Positions 32,295 to 43,309 of a stretch of DNA of 64,000 bases are shown here, one piece after another (the stretch's first letter is position 1; each line of letters opens with the position of its first letter). Origin of the DNA: Thiosocius teredinicola (lineage in GTDB: Bacteria > Pseudomonadota > Gammaproteobacteria > Chromatiales > Chromatiaceae); contig NZ_CP019936.1 in assembly GCF_002009425.1 (NCBI RefSeq), forward strand, positions 2,281,297 through 2,345,296, read 5' to 3'. Both the position numbers and the translations under genes were made by a program. The notes beneath the pieces are model-generated. The model worked only from the letters and a program-made list of their open reading frames with translations, was not told the origin of the DNA and made no database searches.

Positions 32295-34736
32295 ATGGGA
32301 TTTTCTGACTTTTTCTCGGCTTTCGGCGGATCCAGCGGCGGTTACAACGCATCGGATATGAAAGGATTGGTCGACGCGATTAACAAGTCGCAGGCCGTCA
32401 TCGAGTTTCGGATGGATGGCACGATCATTCACGCCAACGAAAACTTCCTGCGTGCGGTGGGGTATACGCTCGACGAGATCAAAGGCAAACATCATCGAAT
32501 GTTCGCCGAACCCAAATATGCAGAGAGCGCCGAATACCGCGCGTTCTGGGATAAGCTCAACCGCGGCGAATTCGATACCGGCGAATACAAGCGGTTCGGC
32601 AAGGGCGGTAAAGAGATCTGGATCCAGGCCTCGTATAACCCGGTGTTCGATCACAGCGGCCGCCCGGTCAAGGTCGTGAAGTTCGCCACCGACATTACCG
32701 CAGAAAAGCTCAAGAGCGCCGATCATCTCGGCCAGATCGAGGCCATCGACAAGTCGCAGGCCGTGATCGAGTTCGAGGTCGACGGCACCATCCTGACAGC
32801 CAACGACAACTTCCTGAACGCAGTGGGCTATACCCTGGACGAGATCAAAGGTCGTCACCACAGCATGTTCGTCGAGCCGGAGCTTGCTGCCAGCGCCGAG
32901 TATCGCGCGTTTTGGGACAAACTCGGCCGCGGCGAATTCGACAGTGGCGAGTACAAGCGTGTCGGCAAGGGCGGTAAAGAGATCTGGATTCAGGCCTCTT
33001 ACAACCCGATCTGCGACCCCGACGGCCATGCGATCAAGGTCGTTAAGTACGCGAGCGATGTGACCGAGCAGAAACTACGCAATGCCGATTATGCTGGCCA
33101 GATCAAGGCGATCAGCAAGTCGCAGGCAGTCATCGAGTTCAACATGGACGGCACGATCCGCCATGCGAACGACAACTTCCTCAATGCAGTGGGCTATGCC
33201 CTCGACGAAATCAAGGGTAAGCATCACAGCATGTTCGCTGAGCCCAAGTATGCGGCCAGCGCCGAGTACAAGGCGTTCTGGGACAAGCTCAATCGCGGTG
33301 AGTTCGACGCGGGTGAGTACAAGCGCCTGGGCAAGGGTGGCAAAGAGATCTGGATTCAGGCCTCGTACAACCCGATCAGCGACGCCAACGGCGAGCCGTT
33401 CAAAGTGGTCAAGTACGCCACCGACGTGACGGCGGAAAAACAGCGCAATGCCGATTTTTCGGGTCAGATCGATGCGATCAGCAAGTCGCAGGCGGTCATC
33501 GAATTCTCGATGGACGGCACCATCCAGCATGCCAACGAGAACTTCCTGAACACGCTTGGCTACACGATCGAAGAGATTCGCGGCAAGCACCATCGCATTT
33601 TCGCCGAACCCGGTTACGCTGCCAGCCCGGAATACAAGGCGTTCTGGGATAAGCTCAACCGCGGCGAATTCGACAGCGGCGAGTACAAGCGTATCGGCAA
33701 GGGTGGCACGGAGATCTGGATCCAGGCCTCGTACAACCCGATCTTCGACATGAACGGCAAACCGTTCAAAGTGGTCAAGTACGCCTCGGATATCACCGAC
33801 CAGAAGAAACTGGCGATGACGATCGAAGAGTGTCTGCAGGAAGCCAACCTGGTCATGAATGCCCTGGCCAATGGCGACCTCAGCCAGAACATGGTCGGTG
33901 AATACACCGGCGAGTTCGCTGCACTAAAAGATGCCATCAACTCGACCGTCGGCAAACTGCGCGGCATGGTGCAGCAGATCACGGACGCCTCGGGCAGCAT
34001 CAACGCCTCGGCCGAAGAGATCGCCAAGGGCAACGTGCACCTGAGCGACCGTACCGCCAACCAGGCGGCCAGCCTCGAAGAAACGGCGGCTTCCACCGAA
34101 GAACTCGACAGCACCATCAAGCAGAATGCGAACAACGCCGAAGAGGCCAACCAACTGGCTGCGGGCGCGCGTCAGCAGGCAGAGCGCGGCGGCACCGTCA
34201 TCGGTACCGCGATCACCGCCATGGGCGCGATCAATACCGCATCCAAGCAGATCGCCGACATCATCGGCGTGATCGATGAGATCGCGTTCCAGACCAACCT
34301 GCTGGCACTGAATGCCTCGGTTGAGGCGGCACGCGCCGGTGAACAGGGTCGCGGTTTCTCGGTCGTGGCATCAGAAGTACGCAACCTGGCACAGCGCAGC
34401 GCCGATTCGGCCAAAGAGATTCGCGCACTGATCCAGGACAGCGTGGCCAAGGTCGAAGAGGGCTCGCGCCTGGTCGATGAGTCAGGCGAGACGCTGAAAG
34501 AGATCGTCGGTTCGGTCGAGAAGGTGAGCACGATCATCGCCGAGATCGCAGCAGCGAGTTCGGAGCAGAGCGTTGGCATCGGCCACGTCAACCAGGCCAT
34601 CAGCCAGATCGACGATGCTACGCAGCAGAACGCGGCATTGGTTGAAGAAGCCGCGGCCGCAAGCCAGTCGATGGACCAGCAGTCCCGCGGTTTGCTCGAA
34701 CTGGTCAGCTTCTTCCGCCTGGACGCAACCGGCTGA
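32295..34736 (+). CDS. Soluble methyl-accepting chemotaxis protein with four PAS domains
   Basis: The 813-residue protein has four consecutive PAS domains (about residues 24-145, 146-267, 268-389, 390-511) and then a chemoreceptor signalling domain with the tip [20 protein letters not shown] near 660 and methylation-helix features such as [11 protein letters not shown]. No signal peptide or membrane span is present, so it should be cytoplasmic, with the PAS domains sensing an internal cue such as redox or a ligand. The PAS units are strikingly similar and carry the same core (KSQAVIEF, [20 protein letters not shown]). The ATG has AGGA upstream, and a strong terminator follows. Confidence 0.93.
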   Translation: MGFSDFFSAFGGSSGGYNASDMKGLVDAINKSQAVIEFRMDGTIIHANENFLRAVGYTLDEIKGKHHRMFAEPKYAESAEYRAFWDKLNRGEFDTGEYKRFGKGGKEIWIQASYNPVFDHSGRPVKVVKFATDITAEKLKSADHLGQIEAIDKSQAVIEFEVDGTILTANDNFLNAVGYTLDEIKGRHHSMFVEPELAASAEYRAFWDKLGRGEFDSGEYKRVGKGGKEIWIQASYNPICDPDGHAIKVVKYASDVTEQKLRNADYAGQIKAISKSQAVIEFNMDGTIRHANDNFLNAVGYALDEIKGKHHSMFAEPKYAASAEYKAFWDKLNRGEFDAGEYKRLGKGGKEIWIQASYNPISDANGEPFKVVKYATDVTAEKQRNADFSGQIDAISKSQAVIEFSMDGTIQHANENFLNTLGYTIEEIRGKHHRIFAEPGYAASPEYKAFWDKLNRGEFDSGEYKRIGKGGTEIWIQASYNPIFDMNGKPFKVVKYASDITDQKKLAMTIEECLQEANLVMNALANGDLSQNMVGEYTGEFAALKDAINSTVGKLRGMVQQITDASGSINASAEEIAKGNVHLSDRTANQAASLEETAASTEELDSTIKQNANNAEEANQLAAGARQQAERGGTVIGTAITAMGAINTASKQIADIIGVIDEIAFQTNLLALNASVEAARAGEQGRGFSVVASEVRNLAQRSADSAKEIRALIQDSVAKVEEGSRLVDESGETLKEIVGSVEKVSTIIAEIAAASSEQSVGIGHVNQAISQIDDATQQNAALVEEAAAASQSMDQQSRGLLELVSFFRLDATG
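32364..33827 (+). repeat. Four tandem 366-bp repeats coding for PAS domains
   Basis: The anchor segment (A/N/G)ACAAGTCGCAGG-type recurs at 32382, 32748, 33114 and 33480, exactly 366 bp apart each time. Units are 32364-32729, 32730-33095, 33096-33461 and 33462-33827. Copies differ at scattered positions but keep frame and length, which indicates in-frame tandem duplication within the gene. Confidence 0.9.
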
Positions 34737-34774
34737 TCGTCCCCAGGCTCGGTTCGCGGGCCGGGGTATCCAAC

Positions 34775-34810
34775 AAAAGCCGACGTCGTACAATCGACGT
34801 CGGCTTTTTT
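34775..34810 (+). terminator. Rho-independent terminator of the PAS chemoreceptor gene
   Basis: AGCCGACGTCG, a TACAAT loop and CGACGTCGGCT form an 11-bp perfect stem followed by a T-run (TTTTT). It begins about 40 bp after the chemoreceptor stop. A-residues before the stem could let it also work on the opposite strand. Confidence 0.88.
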
Positions 34811-35092
34811 GTGCGTCAATGATCAGCCGGCAATCTTGCTGCGATGACAGGAAGCGAGCTGTTTCCGTCCACGACATATCGGAACGACAAAAAGGTGTTC
34901 GCTTGGGTCGCCATCTCTGCGCCCGGAATAAGCCTATACTCAAAAAATACTTCATTTCTTCTGTCACGGAACAACGGTGCGCAGCTCCTTGTTGTACTCA
35001 CGACCGGGGTTAGCAGTTTCCCTTAAATCAGCCCGGCATGGGTTGTCTTACCGGTTCGTCGCCAAACGTCGCCGCGTGCCGGTGGGATATTG
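34811..35092. other. Spacer and leader before the GGDEF/EAL gene
   Basis: Nothing like a gene is visible. The stretch is moderately AT-rich around 34925-34970 and probably holds the promoter of the downstream signalling gene. Confidence 0.4.
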
Positions 35093-37771
35093 ATGGCATC
35101 GACAAACACTCGCGTCCTCGTGGTCGACGATGATCCCGGCATCCGTCAGAGCTTCGCCGATTTCCTGGAAGACCTGGACTTCGAGGTCGATGTCGCCGAG
35201 CACGGATTGCAGGGTCTGGAACGATTCGGACAGCACAAGCCCGATGTGGTGATACTCGATCTGCGAATGCCGGTGATGGGCGGGCTCGAGTTGCTGCAGG
35301 AGCTAAAAGCGCGCAACGCGGATACGCCGTTGATCGTGGTTTCCGGCACCGGGCGAATCAGCGATGCGGTCGATGCGTTGAAACTCGGTGCGTGGGACTA
35401 CCTGTTGAAGCCGGTCGAGGACCTTTCGGTACTCGAGCATACGGTGCGCCAGTCCGTAGAAAACGCCAGGCTGCGCGTCGAGAACCGACGCTATCAGCAA
35501 CAACTTGAGTCGTTGGTTGAAGAGCGTACCAAGGCGCTCGCCGGAGCCAATCTGCGCTTGAAACACCTCAACGAGCGTTTGCGCACTATCGTCAACACCA
35601 CCAGCACCTTGTCGTCTTGGCTGGATATGCGTGAGTTCGGGCCGAGACTGCTACGCGAGTTCGCACGCAACATGGACGCGTGTGGAGGAAGTCTGTACGT
35701 CGTTCACGAAGACCGACTGCAACTGCTCGATACGATCGATCCGGGGCATGCACCCGAGGAACTGCCATTACCGTTGCCCGAGGGTTCTCTGCTGGGTCAG
35801 GCAATCGCAACGAACCAAGCTGTGCTGGTGGGCGACGTCCGGGGCGGAGATGCCTTTGCAGCAAGTGGTTGGCAAGGGTACAGCGACGGGTCTGCCTTGA
35901 TCTTTCCGATCGCCGACGCCGGTGGCAATGTAGCCGCCCTGTTGACATTGCACAACAAGAAGTCACCGCCCTTCGTCGAGCAAGACAGGGAAATCGGTAT
36001 GATCTTGTCGTCGTACAGCTGTGAGTCGTTACGGGCCATTCGGACCTTTGAAGCCCTGAGCCAGAGCGAACGCCGGTTTCGCGAGTTGGCCGACCTGTTG
36101 CCGCAATCGCTATGTGAGACCGACGCGAATGGCACGATCACCTATGCGAATCAACAAGCGTGTGTTTCTTTTGGTTACTCTGCTGAAGAATTGACCGAAC
36201 GCTTGACGATCGACCATCTGATCGAGCCTGTAGAAAGGACGGGGGAAAATCGCGGCCTGGTAACGTTTGCCACCGACCGCAACAGCGGCCGCGAATGCAC
36301 CGAATTTCGCGCGCTCCGCAAGAACGGCACGACGTTTCCCGTATTGGTTTACGCCACACCGATTACACATGGAAACGAGGTGACCGGCCTGCGTGTGGTT
36401 GCGGTTGATATCACAGTGCGTAAGCGCCAGGAACAACTCATCCTGCGTCAAGCCCACTATGACGGGCTCACCGGCTTACCTAACCGCTTCCTTTCTCTGG
36501 ATCGACTTTCGCAGCTGATCAAGGAAGCCCGGCGTACCGACGAGCATGTCGCGGTCCTGTTCCTCGACCTGGACGATTTTAAACGCATTAACGATACCCT
36601 GGGTCACGAGGTTGGTGACCAACTTCTGATACAGGCATCGCGACGCCTGCGCGATACCGTTCGCGATGCAGACACTATCGGACGGCTCGGCGGCGACGAA
36701 TTTATTCTGATGCTCGGTGGATTGAACGGGGGCCTGGATGCCAAAGCGGTCGCTGAACATGTATTGACCAATATCCGGCGGCCGTTCCTGGTCGACAATC
36801 ATGAGATGGTGTTGACTGCTAGCCTGGGTGTTTCGGTGTTTCCGGAAGACGGTGACACACCGGCTGAACTGTTGCGAAAAGCCGATACCGCCATGTATCA
36901 CGCGAAATCGGAGGGGCGGAATACCTGGTACTACTTCACATCGACCATGAACGACCAGGTTTCGCGACGGTTACTGCTGGAGCAGCATCTGCATGGGGCG
37001 CTCGGCAGCGGTGAATTGGAAGTCTGGTATCAACCGGTCATCGAATTGGCAGGTAAGCACGTCATCGGATTCGAAGCATTGTTGCGATGGAACAGCCCAA
37101 CGCTCGGTGCCGTGTCGCCGATGGAGTTCATACCGGTTGCGGAGCAGACCGGTTTGATCATGCAGATCGGCAGTCACGTGTTGCACGAATCCGTATCGAC
37201 CCTGGTCAAGCTCCGACACGATCACGATCCCCGTCTACGTATGGCGGTGAACCTGTCACCCCGTCAGTTCCGCGATCCGGATCTGCCCGAACAGATACGC
37301 GCCGTTCTACGGCAACGAAATCTGCCGGGCGATGCCCTGGAACTTGAAATAACCGAAGGCGTACTGCTCGGCGGCAGCGTCTACACCCATGAGGTGCTGG
37401 ACAGCATCAATCAACTGGGGGTATCGATCGCCATGGACGATTTCGGTACTGGGTATTCTTCATTGAGTTATCTGCAGAAGTATCCGTTCGACACCCTGAA
37501 GATTGATCGGACCTTCGTCAGTGACCTCGGCGATGCTGCACGCGGCGCGCGCGCCAGGGAACTGGTCAACGCTGCGATCGTTATGGCCCATGGCTTAGGA
37601 CTGAAGGTGATCGCCGAGGGAGTTGAGACACGCGAACAGATGCAGATGCTCGAAGCGCAACAGTGCGATTATGCGCAAGGCTATCTGCTGGGGCGGCCGC
37701 AGCCCTATCAGGCACTTCATACCTTGTTTAGGGACGGCGTTCGGCAGGACGCCGCGCACACGCATCACTGA
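35093..37771 (+). CDS. REC-GAF-PAS-GGDEF-EAL signalling protein (c-di-GMP turnover)
   Basis: The 892-residue protein has, in order, a receiver domain ([14 protein letters not shown] to [11 protein letters not shown], phospho-acceptor Asp in LDLRMP), a coiled coil (about 140-175), a GAF-type domain (180-320), a PAS domain (325-445), a GGDEF domain with [10 protein letters not shown] and an EAL domain with GFEALLRW and [11 protein letters not shown]. Both catalytic motifs look intact, so it could make and break cyclic di-GMP under phospho-control. The ATG at 35093 follows GGTGGG; a TTG lies one codon upstream. It ends 7 bp inside the convergent response-regulator gene. Likely input is the neighbouring histidine kinase. 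Confidence 0.9.
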   Translation: MASTNTRVLVVDDDPGIRQSFADFLEDLDFEVDVAEHGLQGLERFGQHKPDVVILDLRMPVMGGLELLQELKARNADTPLIVVSGTGRISDAVDALKLGAWDYLLKPVEDLSVLEHTVRQSVENARLRVENRRYQQQLESLVEERTKALAGANLRLKHLNERLRTIVNTTSTLSSWLDMREFGPRLLREFARNMDACGGSLYVVHEDRLQLLDTIDPGHAPEELPLPLPEGSLLGQAIATNQAVLVGDVRGGDAFAASGWQGYSDGSALIFPIADAGGNVAALLTLHNKKSPPFVEQDREIGMILSSYSCESLRAIRTFEALSQSERRFRELADLLPQSLCETDANGTITYANQQACVSFGYSAEELTERLTIDHLIEPVERTGENRGLVTFATDRNSGRECTEFRALRKNGTTFPVLVYATPITHGNEVTGLRVVAVDITVRKRQEQLILRQAHYDGLTGLPNRFLSLDRLSQLIKEARRTDEHVAVLFLDLDDFKRINDTLGHEVGDQLLIQASRRLRDTVRDADTIGRLGGDEFILMLGGLNGGLDAKAVAEHVLTNIRRPFLVDNHEMVLTASLGVSVFPEDGDTPAELLRKADTAMYHAKSEGRNTWYYFTSTMNDQVSRRLLLEQHLHGALGSGELEVWYQPVIELAGKHVIGFEALLRWNSPTLGAVSPMEFIPVAEQTGLIMQIGSHVLHESVSTLVKLRHDHDPRLRMAVNLSPRQFRDPDLPEQIRAVLRQRNLPGDALELEITEGVLLGGSVYTHEVLDSINQLGVSIAMDDFGTGYSSLSYLQKYPFDTLKIDRTFVSDLGDAARGARARELVNAAIVMAHGLGLKVIAEGVETREQMQMLEAQQCDYAQGYLLGRPQPYQALHTLFRDGVRQDAAHTHH

Positions 37772-38163
37772 TCGGTTGTTAGGGAAGTGAGCATGTGCTC
37801 TATCATCAGTCTGAGTGACTCCATCTGCGCGACCGGTTTGCGCAACACTTCGTCGGCCACGCGGGGCAAGGAGGCGAGAAACTCCGGTGGGGTATACTCG
37901 GGCGATCCGGTGCAGATAACAAATCCACAACGTGGATATTTTTGATAAAGCACCGAAATCAATTGATCGCCGCTCATGCCGCCCATCCGGATGTCGACAA
38001 TCATGACATCCGGAGCATGTGCCTCCACCAGGTGGAGTGCCTGTTCACCGCTTTTGGCTACTGTTACGTCCATACCGTAGTCTTCCAGGTAATCCTGAAA
38101 ACTGTCGCGGATCGTCGGATCATCGTCAACGATCATGATGCGCGGCTGGCGGTGCAGGCTCAA
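37765..38163 (-). CDS. Single-domain response regulator
   Basis: The 132-residue protein is a lone receiver domain: [20 protein letters not shown], phospho-acceptor Asp in [12 protein letters not shown], and the Lys switch in LRKPVAQ. It has no output domain. It resembles the receiver of the adjacent GGDEF/EAL protein (both have VDDDPxIRxSFxDxLED), so the two may share a kinase or descend from one duplication. It overlaps the kinase gene by 4 bp and is the third gene of the solute-binding protein-kinase-regulator operon. Confidence 0.9.
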   Translation of the reverse strand: MSLHRQPRIMIVDDDPTIRDSFQDYLEDYGMDVTVAKSGEQALHLVEAHAPDVMIVDIRMGGMSGDQLISVLYQKYPRCGFVICTGSPEYTPPEFLASLPRVADEVLRKPVAQMESLRLMIEHMLTSLTTDQ

Positions 38164-40865
38164 TGGGTCGGCTCCCGTTTAAACGGTAGTTGGATGATGA
38201 ATGTCGTGCCTTGACCCGGCTGGGATTCGACCGACATGGTTCCACCGAGGTTCTCGGTGACAATGAAGTAGGAGACGCTCAGGCCCAGCCCGGTACCGAG
38301 GCCTGGCGGTTTGGTGGTGAAAAACGGTTCAAATACGCGCTTGCGGGTTTCATCGCTCATCCCCGGCCCGTTATCGCGAATCTCTATGCGGACCATCGAA
38401 GCTTCTTTGTCCGCGGTCAGCTTGACCCAAAACTGCGCCGTTTCGTCCTTCGATGGTTTTCCCCCAAGGCTCTGGATGAGTTTCTCTTGCATGGCCTGCG
38501 CACCGTTCTTCAGAACGTTGAGCAGCACTTGCTGGACTTTCTGCGGTTCGCACTCGATCTCTGGCAGATCATCGTCGCAGTCAATATCGACTGTGATCTT
38601 TTTGAAGTCGTAGTGTTTCTTCAGATCGTAGTCGGTTCGACATAGTTGGATCGTCTGGTCAACCAGGCGTCGTAGATTGCACGCTACGAAAATGGCATCG
38701 CTGCGGCGGGCGAAGCTCAACATATTGTCGACGATAGCGGCGGCTCTTCGGCAAGAATCGCGGACCGTATCAAGCATCCGGGGGATGCCACGCTGTTCCA
38801 TGTACGCGTGGATGTCAGCCAGGCGGACGCCGATAGCATCGGCGGAGCGTTGGTTGGCGGGTAGGTCACTGGTCAGGCGTTGAATCAACACTTCGGACGT
38901 CTGCATGATGCCTCCCAACGGATTGTTGATCTCATGCGCCATGCCGGCGGCGAGTCCGCCGGTAGAAAGCATTTTTTCGCTCTGAATCATCATCTCTTCG
39001 ATACGCTGCCGTTCGGTGACGTCGTCAATACGGATGACAGCGCCTTCGACACCGTTTGCGATAAGCGGGTATATCGTGATGTCTTCATATCGGGTTTCAT
39101 GGCCTTCGGCGATCGGGCGGCGCAGGTCTTTTTGTTGTGTGCGCGTTTTTATTGCGGTAAACACTCGATCCATTTCGGATTCCAGGCGCGGTAGAATTTC
39201 CTGCAGCTGCTGTCCGATGGCTTGTTTGTTGGGGATCCCCGATACATGCTCGACTTCGCGGTTCCACTGGGTCACCCGGCCGTCGCTGTCGACGCCGATC
39301 AGTATCGACGGCATCGAGTCGATGATGTTCGCCAGATAGTTTCGCAAGCGTTGCAGTTCTTCCTCCTGGCGTTTGCGCGCGGTGATATCGGTAGCAATGC
39401 CGCACACGGCGTATATTTCGCCCCTTGCGGTCTTTAAGGGAAATCTGACCGACAGATAGGTATGATCGCCGTCGGCCTGGGTAATGACTTCTTCGCGTTC
39501 GACTAACGAGCCGGATGCGACAACCTCTGAATCCCCCAATCTGATCTGTGTCGCGATTGCGGCAGGGAACATCTGTTCTGCGGTCTTGCCGAGCAGCCGC
39601 GCCTCGTTGAAATCGAACGCCTCTTCGAAGGCGCGATTGACGAACACATAGCGTCCTTGCAGATCTTTCATATCGATCAGCGACGAGGTGTTATCCATCA
39701 AGTCGCGCTGCTGCTTGTCGCTCAGTTGCAGATCTTCTATGACTTTGCGCAAGCGTACGGTCATCGTGTTGAAGGCTTCGGTCAGGCGGTTGATCTCGGC
39801 GCTGCCGTCAGCAGATACGATGACATCCAACTGGCCGTTGCTGATCCGGGTGGCGCTCCGAGTCAATTCTGATAGAGGCTTTGTAATATGTCGTGTCAGG
39901 ATAATGCCGAGCATGATGGCTGCCAGCACGGCGAGGGACGTAACAGCCAGGCTGATGCCAAGGGCCGTCATGGTTGGTGACAGGGATTCGGACAGGTCGC
40001 GTTGTGCGATGAGCAGCATTCCGAGGTCCGGGAGGGCCTGTTTCACACCGACCACGTCCGTATCGATGTACTTGTCCACGTGCTCCCGCATTCCGCTACC
40101 GTTCGCCTCAATGAAGTGAGACGTGTCGCTTTCCAGTCGGCTGCCTATCGGCAGGCCTGCACGGATCGGCGTCAACAAAACCCCATCGTTACGTACAAGG
40201 TAGGTTTCTCCCGTCTCGCCGAGGCCCACTCGTGCCTGCATGATCCGGTCGATCCAGCGCATGCCGGTTCGTCCGGCAATAACGCCGATAGTGGTTCCTT
40301 CATCGTCCACGATCGGACGCGCAACGACGATCGAAAGACTGTCCATATCGAAAAACCGTGTCGGCGGCTCGGTGGCGACGTGTTGTAGCGCAACCGAGAA
40401 GAATTGATGCGCAGCGAGGGTCGCGCCTTCATGGCGGGCGGTCGTCGACAGCACGATATTTCCTTCGACATCGAGCAATAGCAACTCGTCGAATCGCCTG
40501 GTGCGCAACAAAACGTCGTGAAAGGCGTCGTTGACCCGGTTGTAGGACGTTCTGCGAAACAGATCGAGTTCCTGGCGAACATCGACGGTGACCAGAATGT
40601 GCCAGCGTTCGTCTGGTCGCGCCAGGATATCCGCCAATTCGCTCTGCAGATCAATGGCCCATTCATTGATGCTGCTGACCTTGAGGCTGGCCACCGAGTC
40701 TAGTTGATCATATATCTGCGTTACACCGGCGCGCACACTGATCCAGACATTCACCGAGACGACGATGATTGCCGGAAGCAATACCAACGCAACAAAAATC
40801 GTTATCAAACGAGTCCTGATGCTGGGAGGGTTACGGCTTGGTTCGGCCGGATCGGGAGTGCGCAT
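38160..40865 (-). CDS. Membrane sensor histidine kinase (Cache-HAMP-PAS-PAS-kinase)
   Basis: The 901-residue protein has an N-terminal membrane span (LITIFVALVLLPAIIVVSVN), a large periplasmic sensor consistent with a double Cache domain (about 45-305), a second span, a HAMP region, two PAS domains and a kinase core. The phospho-His is in GMAHEINNPLGGI. The ATP-binding lid is visible as EIRDNGPGMSDETRKRVFEP and GLGTGLGLSVSYFIV. It lies directly after the gene for a solute-binding protein (TGA-ATG) and before a single-domain regulator, so the binding protein may deliver a ligand to the Cache domain. Confidence 0.9.
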   Translation of the reverse strand: MRTPDPAEPSRNPPSIRTRLITIFVALVLLPAIIVVSVNVWISVRAGVTQIYDQLDSVASLKVSSINEWAIDLQSELADILARPDERWHILVTVDVRQELDLFRRTSYNRVNDAFHDVLLRTRRFDELLLLDVEGNIVLSTTARHEGATLAAHQFFSVALQHVATEPPTRFFDMDSLSIVVARPIVDDEGTTIGVIAGRTGMRWIDRIMQARVGLGETGETYLVRNDGVLLTPIRAGLPIGSRLESDTSHFIEANGSGMREHVDKYIDTDVVGVKQALPDLGMLLIAQRDLSESLSPTMTALGISLAVTSLAVLAAIMLGIILTRHITKPLSELTRSATRISNGQLDVIVSADGSAEINRLTEAFNTMTVRLRKVIEDLQLSDKQQRDLMDNTSSLIDMKDLQGRYVFVNRAFEEAFDFNEARLLGKTAEQMFPAAIATQIRLGDSEVVASGSLVEREEVITQADGDHTYLSVRFPLKTARGEIYAVCGIATDITARKRQEEELQRLRNYLANIIDSMPSILIGVDSDGRVTQWNREVEHVSGIPNKQAIGQQLQEILPRLESEMDRVFTAIKTRTQQKDLRRPIAEGHETRYEDITIYPLIANGVEGAVIRIDDVTERQRIEEMMIQSEKMLSTGGLAAGMAHEINNPLGGIMQTSEVLIQRLTSDLPANQRSADAIGVRLADIHAYMEQRGIPRMLDTVRDSCRRAAAIVDNMLSFARRSDAIFVACNLRRLVDQTIQLCRTDYDLKKHYDFKKITVDIDCDDDLPEIECEPQKVQQVLLNVLKNGAQAMQEKLIQSLGGKPSKDETAQFWVKLTADKEASMVRIEIRDNGPGMSDETRKRVFEPFFTTKPPGLGTGLGLSVSYFIVTENLGGTMSVESQPGQGTTFIIQLPFKREPTH

Positions 40866-42320
40866 TCAGTGCAGGGCAGACATCGCGCCGTCAACCGCCT
40901 CGGCTGCCTGATCGAGGGCCTCAGCCGGTGACAGTTCGCGCTTCACAACGGCGTAGATGTACGGTGCGACAACCTCTCGGATCGCGGCATGCTCGGCGAA
41001 GGGTGGGGCACCGGCGAACAAGGCGCCGTATTGCTGAACGAGAGAGTAGTAGCCGCCAAGCTGGGCGTCCATCTGGATAACCGCCGGGTCCTGCAAGGTC
41101 GCCGTGTGCGTGATGCGACCGGTCGCCAGGGTCCAGGGCACCTGAACGGAGGGTTGACCCAGGTACTGCAGCCACAAAGCAGCGGCCTCTTTCTTGCGCG
41201 ATGAATGCGGGATGCCGAAAGCCCCGCCGTCGTAGTAGCCGATATAGCCGGTGCCGGCCTTGGCGGCCTCCAATACACCTGGGGCCAATGGCGGCAGGGC
41301 GGTGCCGATCTTGCCGGCCACTTTCGATGCGGTTTGGTCGGTCGCGACATTCACGATGTGCTCGCCATACAACAGGCCCTGCGCGACCCGGCCGGAAGAG
41401 ATCGTCAGCGGGCCTTCAACCCAGGTGCTGCCGAACGCCTCAGGTGGCGCATAGCGCAGCAGCTTGAGCCAGAAGGTCAGCGCCTGCTTGGCCGCATCGC
41501 TGTTCATCGTGCCGCCGCGCGCGATGCTCGCCCTGCGGGTGGTGCGGTCCACGCCCCAGTCGTATACGCCGAACATCGGCAGCACGGATTCGAAGAGCTC
41601 GTAGAACGAGGCGACATGGCTGGGTGAGGCGTGGATGGTCGTACCCCACAGGTCGATGCCCTGCTTTTTACCCCATTCGGTGAAAAAGGCGGCAATGTCG
41701 CGGTACTGCGACACGCTCTGTGCCGGGGCGAGTGGATAACCGTATTCCGCTTTGAAAGCTGCCTTTATCTCGGGATCGTCGAACAGATCCTTGCGGTAGA
41801 CGTAGATCCGCAGAAACGATTCGATCGGAACACCGTATACGTCGCCGGTGGTCGGGGCGCGGAAGTAATCGAGATACGACGTGAAATCGGCGAAGTCGAA
41901 CGTCGGCGATGACAGGTCCCGGTGTTCAACAAGGAAGCGGGACAGGTTGGTCAGATAGTTCTGCGCGAGATAGGCATAAATGATGTCCTGCTCGATGTAG
42001 ACGAAATCGTAATAGCCGGTGCCCAGGGCCATGTCGCGAATACTGTTGTCGAACATGGTTTCCCAGGGGACGACCTCGACCTCGACGTGGATGCCAGTTT
42101 CTTTCTCGAACGCGGGCGCGAGAACCTCGGCGATATACCGCGACGCGGGTTGGTCTTCGGTCACGCCACGAATCATCGTCCCTTGATAGGGCTTCGATGC
42201 GCTTGTCAGCCAGGTCTGTTCGGCCGGTGCTTCGTGCACGAGGCTGAATACGAGAACGACCCAGGCGAAGCCGATATGCAGCGGTCTTCCGCGACCGGAT
42301 CGTGTCGTCCGTGCCAACAT
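40866..42320 (-). CDS. Orphan extracellular solute-binding protein (family 1-like)
   Basis: The 484-residue protein has an export signal (FAWVVLVFSLVHEAPAE) and the fold of carbohydrate-type ABC binding proteins: LAPAFEKETGIHVEVEVVPW, YDFVYIEQDIIYAYLAQNYL, and GGAFGIPHSSRKKEAAALWL. No permease or ATPase gene is near; instead it is the first gene of an operon with a Cache-domain kinase and a regulator. It is therefore more likely a ligand-presenting sensor component than a transport part. The ligand is unknown. AGGA lies eight bases before the ATG. Confidence 0.85.
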   Translation of the reverse strand: MLARTTRSGRGRPLHIGFAWVVLVFSLVHEAPAEQTWLTSASKPYQGTMIRGVTEDQPASRYIAEVLAPAFEKETGIHVEVEVVPWETMFDNSIRDMALGTGYYDFVYIEQDIIYAYLAQNYLTNLSRFLVEHRDLSSPTFDFADFTSYLDYFRAPTTGDVYGVPIESFLRIYVYRKDLFDDPEIKAAFKAEYGYPLAPAQSVSQYRDIAAFFTEWGKKQGIDLWGTTIHASPSHVASFYELFESVLPMFGVYDWGVDRTTRRASIARGGTMNSDAAKQALTFWLKLLRYAPPEAFGSTWVEGPLTISSGRVAQGLLYGEHIVNVATDQTASKVAGKIGTALPPLAPGVLEAAKAGTGYIGYYDGGAFGIPHSSRKKEAAALWLQYLGQPSVQVPWTLATGRITHTATLQDPAVIQMDAQLGGYYSLVQQYGALFAGAPPFAEHAAIREVVAPYIYAVVKRELSPAEALDQAAEAVDGAMSALH

Positions 42321-42634
42321 GGGGTATTCCTGTCGTGATTTTGAGTAACTATAGCGGTTGGCAATTACTACGCTCGGCGACGCGGCGCCGGCTTGAGGTG
42401 GGTCAAAATAGCGCGCTGACGCACCGGTGCCGGCGAAGAACTTTCGACGAGAAGGCGCGCCAAATTGCGAAGGCGCGGTTTAATCGCGCGGGCGATTTGT
42501 GCGATCGGACCGGCGAAGTGGTTGTGGAAACAAGAAAGTGCGTAAAATAACAAAAACGATAATCAATACAAAAAGTTAAGACATTTTATTAATATGTTAG
42601 TTAAAGTAAGAGTGCAAACTTAAATAGGATGATG
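42321..42634. promoter_or_regulatory. Divergent promoter region, AT-rich near dsbB
   Basis: The gap between the solute-binding protein gene and dsbB has no gene I can support. The last 100 bp (about 42537-42628) is unusually AT-rich for this genome and should hold the dsbB promoter; I cannot fix its -35 and -10 elements with confidence. Confidence 0.5.
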
Positions 42635-43144
42635 ATGGCTTTTCGTTACACCCGATTCGCATGGGCATTGCTCATGCTGACTGCTCTCGGATTGGAACTG
42701 GCGGCAGTCGCGTTCCAGTATCTTCTCGGACTCGATCCCTGCGTGATGTGCGTTTACGAGCGCCTGGCGGTGATCGGCCTGATCGGCGCCGGGCTGCTCG
42801 GCCTGATCAATCCCCGCCAATCTTTCTTAAGAATCCTCGGGTACCTCGTATGGGCCGTCAGCGCGGGCTGGGGTCTGGCCTTGGCCTTGGAGCATGTTTA
42901 CCTCCAGCGGAACCCGGAAGCCGCGATGGGTTGCAGCTTTCTCCCGGAGTTTCCCGATTGGATGCCTTTGCACGAGTGGATCCCCACGCTGTTCCTGCCG
43001 ACCGGATACTGCGACGACATTCAATGGCAGTGGTTGTCGCTGTCGATGCCGGAATGGATGGTTGTTGTGTTCGGCACCTACCTGGTGGTGTTGGGCATTG
43101 TCCTGGTGACCGAAGTTCGCGGTTTGCGGGGTTCCGCGGCCTGA
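42635..43144 (+). CDS. dsbB: Disulfide bond formation protein B
   Basis: DsbB is the inner-membrane quinone-linked oxidase that re-oxidises periplasmic DsbA. The 169-residue protein has four hydrophobic spans, the first periplasmic cysteine pair CVMC near residue 37, and the second pair in MGCSFLPEF and TGYCDD. This is complete DsbB architecture. Three in-frame ATGs occur at 42629, 42632 and 42635; I prefer the third because AGGA lies five bases before it. No dsbA is adjacent. A GC hairpin follows. Confidence 0.9.
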   Translation: MAFRYTRFAWALLMLTALGLELAAVAFQYLLGLDPCVMCVYERLAVIGLIGAGLLGLINPRQSFLRILGYLVWAVSAGWGLALALEHVYLQRNPEAAMGCSFLPEFPDWMPLHEWIPTLFLPTGYCDDIQWQWLSLSMPEWMVVVFGTYLVVLGIVLVTEVRGLRGSAA

Positions 43145-43163
43145 GTCTCTTGGCCCTCGGTGT

Positions 43164-43191
43164 CGCGGGGCTAATCGCCATATGCCCCGCG
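43164..43191 (+). terminator. GC hairpin downstream of dsbB
   Basis: CGCGGGGC and GCCCCGCG form an 8-bp perfect stem with a 12-nt loop, 20 bp after the dsbB stop. No T-run follows, so it is only terminator-like. Confidence 0.4.
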
Positions 43192-43309
43192 AAAACCGAT
43201 TGATTGCGGCGTGCAAAAAATCTGAATCCTCTCTGGTGCTGCCTCTCGTAGATACGGGTGGAAGACAACAACGCGGCCCGCCGCACAACCCCTGAGAGGA
43301 GAACTAAAG

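Noticed and set aside
32364-33827. The four 366-bp repeats as a CRISPR or satellite array
   Set aside because: They are in-frame coding units of PAS domains without short spacers.
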